Source: Petrolisthes cinctipes
Lineage: Eukaryota > Arthropoda > Malacostraca > Decapoda > Porcellanidae
DNA: 64,000 bases
Reading direction: 5' to 3'
Assembly: GCA_033782935.1 (NCBI GenBank)
Contig: JAWQEG010000622.1
Location: 846,001-910,000 of the forward strand
Of this stretch, positions 34,165 to 43,554 are shown piece after piece. The notes under the pieces were generated by a model, which did no database searches, was not told the DNA's origin, and saw only the letters and a list, made by a program, of their open reading frames with translations. The translations under genes and the position numbers were made by a program. Every line of letters starts with the position of its first letter. Positions within the stretch are counted from its first letter, which is position 1.

Positions 34165-35778
34165 TACGTGTGGGTGTCTCACCAAGGACGTGGAAGTGCG
34201 AGGTCCGCCCAATTGGAATACCTGCCCGAGTTGGTCGTGTTCTAAAGCAGGCGGTACATGCTACAATCCTGATTCAGCTCCGACGACATGTGATGACTTA
34301 CTCGATATGAAATGCAAGGGGAACGGGAAACGTGACTGCAAGTGTTGTATAAGTAAGTATTCAAACGAACCATTTCAGAGAGATTATTGTTACACTAGTC
34401 GATCTATATATAGTACAATATAATAAATACATTTAGCTTGACAAACAGAAACTTTGGGAACATGTAGAACTGATGATCTGAGTTATTTTCATTCCCAAAC
34501 TCCAAAAATATCCCATGACGGGTTTACGAGTTATGGCCACAAAATGGCGACCATATTTATATTTAGTTTTTCGTGTTCTCCAATTTATTGTTTTAAATGG
34601 TAAAAATTAATTTGGTGAATTAATTATATATCATTATTATTACATGCTAGGTGTAAAAAATGTCTTCACTACTAAAATTAATTATATTTATAAAAAAAAA
34701 AATACTTGATAGAAATATTCCCATTCCACCTATGGGAAAACTAATTGGTATATCCGAATTTGAGCCAAAATTAATTATCTGCAGAATTTTCATGTCTTTC
34801 CAATGGCACCAAAATAACCTTTCTAACCAAAAAAGATATGGATACCAGGATAGTACAGCCACAATCAAATAACCACCTACACTTTCCTTCCATCGAGCCA
34901 ATAAATCAGTATCATATCAAATTATAATAATACAACAACACCTTATGTCAACTCGACTCTCTCAATTATTATTATGCGGTGCTGCAAAATCTCACATGTG
35001 TTGTTCTTTATTACCAAGATATTTACTACGATGTAAGGAAAGTATCGGTGGTTATTTGATTGTGGCTATACATGACAAGTATAGTGTTAGGATGTCACAG
35101 TCTAGCAGTGGTTAATTCCAACGCAAAGACACTCATGAATGTTATATTGACTGATTTGGTGCAAAGATTATATATAGCCTGATTTAAAAGACTTCTTGAA
35201 AGGAATGTCATTGACTCTTGTTTAATTTCTATTATTTTATAGAACAATATAAACATGAAATATGGAAACTTTAAATGTGATAGCATTATATGATATTAAC
35301 TGATTATTTTACAGATATTATTTTATTTTGATGTAGAAATTTTTAAGGAATTAAATGAAATTATATTGAAAATCACGTAAGTACAGACACGAGCAATAAT
35401 AAGTATTCAGATGTGCTTGGAATACCTAAAGACAGTCAATAAATGCACAATAAGACCTCCATTGGAATGACTTCGTTGGTGAATTGGACTGTTCAATTCT
35501 TCAACCAAAGTTTTATACTTATTAGTGATCGTAACTGTACACAACACTAAAAAGACTTTACGCTGTTTACTGCCCGACACTTTCCATAAATGATAAGTTC
35601 CATAGATAAATATTTTTTCGGCATATACCTGCAGACTGTGAGACCACTGCAGTTTGCATGGACGCTAAGGGCGAATGCAAACCCATTAGTTCATGTGAAA
35701 GTGATGAAATGGCTGATTCAACAATTTCCTGTGGTGCTGACTCTTGCACGTTAGTTTCCAGTATATTCCTCATTATAT

Positions 35779-35822
<44 letters not shown>

Positions 35823-38198
35823 ACTTAAGGACTCTGTGATCGAGTATGGGAATTGGAAGCTTCTGATTCCTCCTAACTATGCTACGAAACAGCAGGCTCC
35901 TTCCATAAAGGTGGCGTTTTGTGGCAATATTTGAAGGACTCATTAATTTTCAATTTTCTTACTACATCGCAGGGTCCCTAAACGAATACATTATTAATAT
36001 TAGGGTTGCTGGAGGGAGATATGTTCGTAAAGTTCCATTTTCATCCTTAATTAATTCTGTATACAGTATATCTTTGAACCTATAAAGGTTAGCTATTTCT
36101 CTACTGGGGAATGTATGTTTTTTTTTCTTCTGTGTTTGGCTTTGTTTTGTGCACTCCTTCCCCTCTCCAAACTTTTACTCTAAATATAATCTTCATTTGT
36201 TTGACTCAAATTCAGTTACATGGCACATGTCTGTACTCAATATATCTACCCCTTTCGACTCCCTTCAGACATTTTTGTGTTATCTCAGATTAAAAACTCT
36301 TTATTATTTAGTATTAGTGAGAGGTCTAAGGTCTTTTACATCATTCCCGTTGGGGGTATTGTCTGTAATGATATGGGCAATACTTTAAGGAATTTGGCTT
36401 CCCTTATGCCCCTTTCAGTTCTTCAACTGTCCCTCATTTCTCTCTATATCCTTCCTACTTGCTGTCTCATCATCTCCTGGCGCTATATGACCTCGTTGTT
36501 GCAGCGTCTAATATAAATCAATGGTTAATCTTTTACATCATGTGAATTTATGCACTGATCTCAATCAATGCTGAAAAAAAGGAAGTATTAATAAAAAAAC
36601 AGAGAGGAAGATTTGAGCAAGGTGTTAGAGGAAGGAAGTGCATTGTGGAAATATTGAAAACCATGAGGTTTCCTCTGCCCTAATCAGAGATTGGAATCAA
36701 ATCATATACACCTGGATGATATACACAAAAGCAAAGTTCGCTCTTAACTTAAAATTTTGTTCGTAAACCTTTATTCATGGCAAGGACTAGGAGAGATCAC
36801 TGCTTTGAAATCATAATAACATAATATAAATAGACAAGCAAAATCATTCACTGCTTCGAAATGAGTTTGAAACACTATGGTGAGGTCAGTATTGGAAACA
36901 TACGAACAAGTCCAAACTCTATAATTTTTTGTGAATACTGACTCTGGCAGAACTGTGAGGAACATCACTGTTAATAAACATAACAGTGACCATCTACAAC
37001 ACCAGCTAGAAAACAGCAAGCAATGACATCCAATATACATACAAGTGGAGATGGTAGGATAGAAATCAAACGAAAGTAGCTTAGAAATTAAAGCTTTGTC
37101 CCAGATTTCATTAAAAAGACTCTTATTAGGCCTATATGGTGGAGGCGGTGGCAGAGTGGAAAAAGAGACGGACTGCGAATGTCAAGGACCCGGGTTCGAA
37201 TCCACGAGAAGACGTCTGGGTCCAGCTGTTCGTCAATTATCCTGGCTACGCCGATACGTCAAGAAAATACCCCATACATCGTCGTCAACTCACAACATAG
37301 AAGACCATATTCCAAGATGCTGTGAGTGACGGTGTAGCTGCTCTCCCCTGATAGTGACATGTATATATAAAGTGTCGTCATCTAGTGGGGCAGAAGAGAA
37401 GCTACGGTACCAACATCACCACGAAGCTCCACTGTCTCATCTGGTGCGACACCCAATAATCTCGGGGCCTCGCAAGAGTCACGGGCTACTGATAGCCTAC
37501 AGCCCCGAGGTTGAGGTATAGAAAAAAAAAAAAAGCATAACAGCGAATTATATATATATTATTAATATATTAATTGAATCTCCTCTGTTATGGTCACCCT
37601 CTTGAGGACTAGATCCCAGAAGGAATGAGGTGTCAGATTTATAGCTTAATATATATAGTTATATGAGGTTAATTCCTCACCTGTAAGAAATTCACTGCTG
37701 TTATAGAACGGGAAGGCTTATTTAACACAAAACCACCATGTGACAGGTAAAAAGTGCACCTGTATAGGCTATTCATGACCTATGATATTCAGACTTGAGT
37801 CATAACCTGAATTATATGTTAAAGCATAAAATTTCAAGGTCCTTGAATGATTATACTCAAATATGTGTCACCAATATCAAAAGGGGAAATAATTTATCCA
37901 ATCATTCTTTATTTTCAGGTGTTGTGTTGAGACTCCCGTAGTGTGTGACTTTACTTACAGTTGCATCATGGCTAGTACGACATGCAGTGGTGTTACTCTC
38001 CTACCATCTTTCTGTGGATGCACATCGGATGTTTGCTGCATTATGAGTACTGTCAACAAAATTGTTTCGTATTATGTATGCAGTAAATGTACAGCCACAA
38101 TCAAACATCCACCGACACTTTCCTTCCATCGTAGTAAATATCTTGGTAATAAAGAACAACACGTGTATGATATTGCAGCAGCTCATAATAATAATTGA
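29672..38198 (+). CDS. Secreted cysteine-rich three-module peptide, MITE-derived C-terminus
   Basis: Four exons join in phase (29672-29722, 34187-34352, 35635-35749, 37919-38198) to give 203 residues. Residues 1-17 are a hydrophobic signal-peptide start (MFTLLFTAILLALG). The mature part has three cysteine modules, C30-C71, C74-C113 and C120-C151, spaced roughly C-x4/5-C-x6-C-x5/9-C and each ending in CC; the first two end in C-x-CC with eight cysteines, the third has seven. Each module is essentially one exon, which suggests growth by exon duplication. Two more cysteines (165, 168) follow. Residues 169-203 come from the MITE at 38092-38304, which also gives the stop. No family name is certain; secreted defence or matrix peptides have this look, so role is inferred only as extracellular. 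Transcription is not shown by sequence alone. Confidence 0.7.
30380..30534 (+). mobile_element. MITE family A, copy A4 (intron 1)
   Basis: TTAA flanks, ends GGACCCTGTGATCG and ATCACAGGGTCCC, core TGATTCCTCCTGACTATTCC. Confidence 0.9.
30743..30978 (+). mobile_element. MITE family B, copy B5 (intron 1)
   Basis: TTAA flanks, left arm GAGATTCTCTTGTTGGTGAA, inner GTTTCCTGGCATAGTATGGAG. About 70 bp longer than other B copies because of extra sequence in the middle. Confidence 0.8.
30986..31246. mobile_element. TTAA-flanked MITE related to families B and C (intron 1)
   Basis: TTAA at both ends. Inner blocks TTCCAAAGTATGCCAGGAAAC and CCTGGAATAGTTTGGAGGAAT carry the motif shared by families A-C. It lies 8 bp from B5. 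Confidence 0.65.
31247..33183. other. Intron 1 sequence without recognised genes
   Basis: A short ATAT and GT-rich piece (31424-31470) and repeated ATTACCC motifs (31928-31960, 32265-32345) were seen. No coding region or confident element ends were found. Confidence 0.4.
33272..33484 (+). mobile_element. MITE family D, copy D1 (intron 1)
   Basis: TA on both sides; ends CAGCCACAATCA and TGATTGTGGCTG-like, with CTTTCCTTCCATC and GATGGAAGGAAA subterminal, about 45 bp of inverted repeat per end. It is 213 bp, the same length and about 93% identical to D3. It carries the same open frame (SFHRSKYLGNKEQHVYDIA then stop) and AATAAA. Confidence 0.9.
34085..34163. repeat. (ATT)n-(T)n tract next to exon 2
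   Basis: ATT units, an AT stretch and then 27 T, ending 23 bp before exon 2. It likely doubles as the polypyrimidine tract for that exon. Confidence 0.85.
34187..34352 (+). CDS. Exon 2: cysteine module 1
   Basis: Acceptor AG at 34185-34186 follows a TCTCACC stretch and, further up, a 27-base poly(T). The donor is GTAAGT at 34353. The exon encodes residues 18-72 with eight cysteines, phase 0 in and phase 1 out. Confidence 0.75.
34856..35068 (-). mobile_element. MITE family D, copy D2 (intron 2)
   Basis: TA flanks and family ends, with the interior inverted relative to D1 and D3 (CAACAACACCTTATGTCAAC and TTGTTCTTTATTACCAAGAT read on the plus strand). More diverged than the other two. Confidence 0.85.
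35635..35749 (+). CDS. Exon 3: cysteine module 2
   Basis: Acceptor ATACCTGCAG and donor GTTAGT. It encodes residues 73-111 (part), including CETTAVC, GECKPISSC and ADSC, and ends two bases into the codon completed by exon 4. Confidence 0.75.
35781..35820. repeat. (GT)20 microsatellite
   Basis: Pure GT run in intron 3, immediately before A5. Confidence 0.95.
35825..35981 (+). mobile_element. MITE family A, copy A5 (intron 3)
   Basis: Left TTAA, right CTAA; ends GGACTCTGTGATCG and ATCGCAGGGTCC; core TGATTCCTCCTAACTATGC. Confidence 0.85.
35982..36770. other. Intron 3 sequence without recognised genes
   Basis: Two overlapping plus-strand frames (36149-36388 and 36220-36516) are open but have no recognised domain. 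Confidence 0.35.
36771..37060. repeat. Dispersed repeat, copy 1
   Basis: CTTCGAAATGAGTTTGAAACACT and AACATACGAA blocks recur, with CAAGGACTA upstream, at 43225-43390. Element type unknown. Confidence 0.6.
37138..37533 (+). mobile_element. tRNA-derived SINE
   Basis: The head has an A box (TGGCAGAGTGG, 37148-37158) and a B box (GGGTTCGAATCC, 37191-37202), spaced as in a leucine/serine-type tRNA promoter. A body of about 310 bp follows and ends in an A run (37521-37533). RNA polymerase III would start at the head. It sits in intron 3, same strand as the host gene. Confidence 0.85.
37919..38198 (+). CDS. Exon 4: cysteine module 3 and MITE-encoded tail
   Basis: Acceptor CTTTATTTTCAG precedes 37919. 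The exon completes the CC of module 2, encodes module 3 (CDFTYSC to DVCC), then VCSKC, and passes into the MITE at 38092. The stop TGA is at 38196-38198, inside the MITE. An AATAAA lies at 38148-38153, within the coding part. Confidence 0.7.
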
Positions 38199-38304
38199 GG
38201 GGGTTGAGTTGACATAAGTTGTTGTTGTATGATTATATTTTGATATGATACTGAATTATTGGCACGATGGAAGGAAAGTGTCGGTGGTTATATGATTGTG
38301 GCTG
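38092..38304 (+). mobile_element. MITE family D, copy D3, fused to exon 4
   Basis: TA at 38090-38091 and 38305-38306, ends CAGCCACAATCA and TGATTGTGGCTG, subterminal CTTTCCTTCCATC/GATGGAAGGAAAG. The host frame enters at its first base and ends 106 bp inside. Confidence 0.9.
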
Positions 38305-38308
38305 TACA

Positions 38309-38829
38309 GATCCCGTCATATGAATAGAGGCCACCCAGTTCAGAACTTGGTGGTTGGGTACTCATTACAAACTGTATCAGTATTGTAATGGATCTTCAAC
38401 CACGGATATCAGTGCAAAGCGATTTAATGTGTCTATTTATACAGCCTAATTTAATTAGTAGTACAATTATAGACTGGCAATACACAAAGTCTATATGTTA
38501 TATATTACGATATGGGTGTTAGCTTTACACAGTTGCAGTATCGTAACCAATGAGGTTGAGGTGAACGCTACTTCGCGATAGCTAACTATTGGTATTGTAA
38601 AGAGCATCACCTCGGTGACCTATACCGATCCTCAAGAAGGATCGTTAAGCCTTACCCCGCCTCCACGTGGCCACCTTGGGAAACACTCCTTTTTAAAACA
38701 TATTTTATCAATCAGGAGGTGAAGCTAATGGGGGAAGTGGTGTGGGGGGTAGGATTTATCTTCCGCTACATATACGTTTTACAAGTTTGTACATATATTT
38801 TTAATTTTTTTTTAACCTCTTTTAACACC
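38309..38829. other. No recognised features
   Basis: A mixed stretch between the cysteine-rich gene and a LINE; no gene or element ends recognised. Confidence 0.4.
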
Positions 38830-41800
38830 AATTGTGAACCCTTTTGACAATGCTAATGGCCCGTGTCTCTCCGGGAAATAGCGCTACATTGGCCTTGCCA
38901 GCCATCAGCGGCCCCCCAGTAGGGTAGTAGACAGATATGGCTGTGGGCGGGGGGTGGGGTGATTTCTCCCGGTTTCCCTGTAGGGGAAAGGGGAAAATGT
39001 GGGTGTATGAGAGTGGTAACTGTGAATGTGAATGGGATGGTGGATGGTACAATGAGGTGAGAGAGAGGTGAATGCTTTAAAGAATGGAGGAGTGGATGTG
39101 ATGGGTGAGACTGACACCCATGTGAAAGGGTGAGAAGTGGAGGAGTGTGAGGCTGGAGGAGAGAGTGTGATGTGGGAGGAAATGGAGGAAGGCGTAATAT
39201 GGGCAGGAATTGATGGGAAATGTAAAGGAAGATGAAGGGAGGGGTGTGCAAGGCTGGTATCACCAAGGGTGTGGAAGGGAGTAGATGGACATGGATGGTG
39301 TGGGACGAGAGTAATATGGATGACAGGAAAGATTGGATTAGTGAAGTATGCATGGGTGTGTGCATATGTACCAGTGAATGAGAAGAGCAAGACAGGGAAA
39401 AAGAGTATGACAAATTTCTGGGGGGAGTTGAATGGATGTTTGAGGAAGTTTGAGAGTGGGAGGAGGATTATAATGATGGGCGATATGAATGGGAAAGTAG
39501 GAAATGAAAGAGTAGGAAGAATTTATGTTAAATGGGGTGTGGAAGGAGTGAATGAGAATGGTGAGTATCTGGTGGACATCAGTGCTGAGAGGGGGCTGTT
39601 TTTAGCCTTCTTTAAGCACAAAATGATACACCGGTATACATGGAGGAGAACAAAAGGGTTAAATAGATTATGTAGCTGTGGATGCCAGATTACGGAAGGA
39701 TGTGATGGATGCTAAAGTGGTTCAATACTCTCACCATTTTGCGGTCTTGGTAAGGATTAAGGTCATGGTTAAGTGGGAGTACAGAAGGAGGGATGAAGGG
39801 GGAAAAGAAGCAGGTGGCAAGCGGAAGATTGACTGACACTGTATATAGAGAGAAATATAATAGGAGGGTGGGTGAGATGCTGGTGGATGCAAGGCAGATT
39901 ATAGGGGAGGGAGTGGGAGTGAATGATGTGTATGAAATGTTTAAGACAATAGTATTAAGGACATCAGCAGAGGTAGTGGGATACAAGACACAGAAGAGGG
40001 GCAAGAAAGGGAGTGCTTGGTGGCCAGAAGAAGTGAAAGATGCCGTAGAGAAGAAAAGGAAAGCATATAGGAGAACACTGTAGAGAAATGTGTCAGAGGA
40101 GGTGGAAGAGAGAAATAATGTATGTAAGAGGAAAGTGAAGAGGATGGTAGGTGAGAGTAAAACGAGAGTGGATGAGGAGTTTTGTAGGAATCTGAGTGAA
40201 AAATGTAAAGCAAACAAGATATTATTTTGGAAAGAAGTTGAAAAGAGAAAGAGAAGGATAGTCTGGTTGCGTGTGAATGAAGAGAGAAGATGGAGTCACT
40301 GTGAGTGGAAGTGATGAAGTGAAAGAAGTGTGGAAGAGGCATTTTGGTCTGATGAATGGGGGGATGGGAGGGGAGGCGGTGGTGACATGCATGGGGATGG
40401 AGGCAGGTGGTAGACGACAGGATGTACAGGGAGAATTAGGAAGGTAAGAGGTTAGAAAAGCAATAGGAAAGTTGAAGATGGGAAAGGCACCGGGGGAGGA
40501 TGGGATAACTTCTGAAATGTTAAGGAGATAGTGGTGGAGTGGATGTTGCTCACATGCGTATTGGCTTGGAGGCAGGGAGAGGTGCCAGAAGATTGGAGGA
40601 GAGTCATAAGTGTGCCTTTGTAATAGGGAATGGGAAGTAAGTATGAATGTGGTAGCTACAGGGTACTAAGCCTACTTAGTGTACCGGGGAGCATATTCCT
40701 GAACTTTATACGGGTATGTGCCAGAGCTTGATTTGGTTAGGTTAGGTTAGGTCTAGTTTAAGTTAGGTTAGGTTAGGTCAGGTAGGGTAGGTTCATTTAG
40801 CTGGGAAAGAGAATTAAACTATTTCAAAGATTATCGCATGTTTGGTTTTATCGTTATAACTAAAGCATTATTCTCCTTCCAACCGCCATGATTTTGGCCC
40901 AGCAGTAAGTGGTGGGGCACGTAGCCGGCTAGACTTGGCGAAAATGTTACCGGGGAAGATATATGGGAATATCCTTACTGAAAGACTGATTGAAGTAACA
41001 AGGAATATAGTTAGTGAGATGCAGGGAGGGTTCAGAAAGGGTAGAGGATGTGTGGACCAGATATTAGCATTAACATCAACAATGGAGAAATATATTTGAA
41101 AGGGTAGGAAGTTGTATGTTCCCCTCATGGACTTGAAGAAGGCATACAATAGGGTTGATTGGAGAGCTATGACAGGGATGTTGAGGATTTATGGTGTTGG
41201 GGGGTCTTTGCTGAAAGACATTGAGGCCTTTTATGCAGAGGCAAAAGCATGTGTGCGGGTAGAGGGTGATGTAAGTGAGAATTGTAATATTATTGTAGGG
41301 CTGAGACAGGGGTGTGTTATGTCACCATGACTTTTCAATATATATATATATATATGGATGGTTGTATGAGAGAGATGAAGGCCAAAGTGAATGGCCTGGG
41401 GGCGAAGCTGACATTGAATGGAGTAAATTGGTCCTTGGTTGCAAGCTTATTTGCGGATGACCTGTGTTGATAGCTGAGATTGAAAGGGAGTTACAGAGAG
41501 TGGTGGATGAGTTTCAGTCCGTGTGTAAAAGAAGGAAACTGAAGGTGAATGTTGGTAAAAGTAAAGTGATGGTATTTGAGAGGGCAGAAGCTGAAATGAT
41601 TGACGTTGCCACACCTTACAGAGTGGGAGTACCAACTAGGACTAAATGCGAGATACCTCTAGGGGGTGAGATGATGGAGGAAGTGAAGAAGTTTAATTAA
41701 GTACTTGGGAACAGTTCTGTGTAAACATGGAAGTATGGAAGGAGAAATTAGGGAGACAGCAATGAGGGGTAGACTAGGATCACTGAGGAGGATTATGAAG

Positions 41801-41880
41801 GGTAGAAGTGTGAGTATGGAAGTGAAAAGGGGACTAAGAAACAGTATAATCCTGCCAATTGTAATAGGCCTATGTGCTAA
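38830..41880 (+). pseudogene. Decayed LINE with endonuclease and reverse transcriptase
   Basis: A start-of-endonuclease block with VNVNGM lies near 39018. Further APE-type endonuclease blocks follow: VCAYVPVNEKSKTGKKSM, RRIIMMGDMNGKVGNE and HKMIHRYTWRRTKGLN (39269-39715). A linker with WWPEEVKDAVEKKRKAYRR (39793-40083) leads into RT remnants: APGEDGITSEML near 40490, DLKKAYNRVDWRAM and GLRQGCVMSP (41112-41330), FADD at 41452-41463, and KLKVNVGKSKVMVFE (41464-41700). Stops and shifts abound. The layout matches arthropod RTE-like LINEs, as for 486-2600, but with the endonuclease retained. A separate repeat interrupts it at 40688-40895. Confidence 0.8.
40688..40895. repeat. Dispersed repeat with GGTTA run, inserted in the LINE
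   Basis: It interrupts the RT frame. It holds GGTTAGGTTAGGTTAGG (40734-40750) and a second GGTTA run, then CTGGGAAAGAGAATTAAACTA and GTTTGGTTTTATCGTTATAAC. The same order occurs at 19660-19765 and, without the run, at 4960-5015. Confidence 0.65.
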
Positions 41881-43224
41881 GTAAAGACAAGATTAATTAT
41901 GAAGTTTGTATCAAATGATATATATATATTTTTTCAACAAAAAACATTAAAAATCGGTATTGTATTATTGTCGTACATTGGCAATTTTTAATCTGTCCTA
42001 TAATCCTTCTACGTGTGTTTTTTTTTAGGGTCCTAGTAATGCAATTCTTCCTAAATGGATGACACTGATTCCTGCACACCGTACCACAGAGCAACCATCG
42101 ATTTTGAAGGATATTTCGTGGTAAAGGAAGAATCAGATCATCCATTCATCATCGCGGTCACCTGGACATCCTAGAACATCAAGTTACTGAAGCATGGCTG
42201 ATCACACTTTCTCAAACCATTATACCAAATAATGATTTCGTAAGTCATTATGTACAGTCCAGGAAAAAAAACATTACGCAGAAAAGAGACTGAAAATCAC
42301 AGATGCAGAACAGTTCACAGTTAATATTCATATAGTTTTTCACAGCACTAGTGTTTCTTTAATGTTTTAAGTTTGCATAACACTTATAAATTTGACTTCT
42401 CGTGAGCGTCTTTCTCTTTTAACTAATAGACAGATCTTTTTAAATTAAAATAATAATTATAAGGAATGTTTTCAGAGCTTGAGGTTATAGAAATGTGGCT
42501 ATCAGCACACAACGAACATTTGCTGTTCCTTGTTATTAATTAAATCTTTTATTGTCAAACAAAACCTGTGTGATATTAATTGATGATTTCTTTGTTCCGG
42601 GTAGAAGAAATATAAGTCTACCTCAAGTAAATTCTTGATAATTTAATTATGGATACAAAAGTATATTTTAGACAGTACATAATTACTGTATGAAATTTTT
42701 AGCTATTGAAGAGTTAAGCCGCATATCATAGAAACATAAATTTTCATGGAATTGGAAGAGTACTGAATAAATGTGGTATTGCATGAATTAAAGACGTGTA
42801 CTGCATCCAATAAATATATATCTGGCATTGCTTTTGTATTTCTTTGTCCTGTAACTTCAGTGGTAAGGCCACTTGATATAAAATACATAGTGCCAATGCA
42901 ACCAGCTACATGGAGGATTGCAACCTAGTCACTACTTTTGATTTATTATTGTGTTGACAACTGTGTACCTAATTTCTAACATTCTTTGTTGTTGTAATCT
43001 GATTTTAGTATCAAAAGGGTAGGAAAAATTGACAAATAAGTTATGATGAAAGTGGATATGTATTATTCTACACTCCAATATACAATACAAAACAATTATT
43101 TGTTTTAAAACTCAACCGAAATTCGATCAACACTGCTGAACGTATATATTGAACATAGATCTACTGCAAGGTAACTGTAAATATAAACTCAAGGTCATTT
43201 CCAAGCTAAACCTTTGCTCATATA
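41881..43224. other. No recognised genes
   Basis: AT-rich. A minus-strand frame at 41897-42145 is rich in Arg/Asn but matches nothing I recognise. Confidence 0.4.
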
Positions 43225-43390
43225 TATTTATTTATTATGACAAGGACTAAAACCGGCACTGATATTAACTCACAATGGACAACAATTCATCAAGAACATG
43301 ATAATTAACTATTGCTTTGAAATGAGTTTGAAACACTTTAGTGTACTAAAAAATGAAAACATACGAATGTTTTATGAATGCCATCACAGC
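43225..43390. repeat. Dispersed repeat, copy 2
   Basis: Shares CTTTGAAATGAGTTTGAAAC and AACATACGAA with 36771-37060. Confidence 0.6.
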
Positions 43391-43554
43391 TCAGGGCCAG
43401 CATGCCCTTTATCGATAGTCAGGTTTGTAGATGTTACCATAGCAGTTAGGATGCTATAGTCAATTTTGTTGGTAGAGGAAGCTTTGGCATTTTCTTTACT
43501 CTGCCATGGTAGTATGTCCAGGTGTCACAGGTGAGTTCTTCACTTTTGTTTTGG

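Noticed and set aside
36149..36516. Two overlapping frames in intron 3
   Set aside because: No domain, no convincing splice sites, and two competing frames.
37138..37210. Functional tRNA gene
   Set aside because: A and B boxes are present but the stem pairing and length fit a SINE head followed by a body and A tail.
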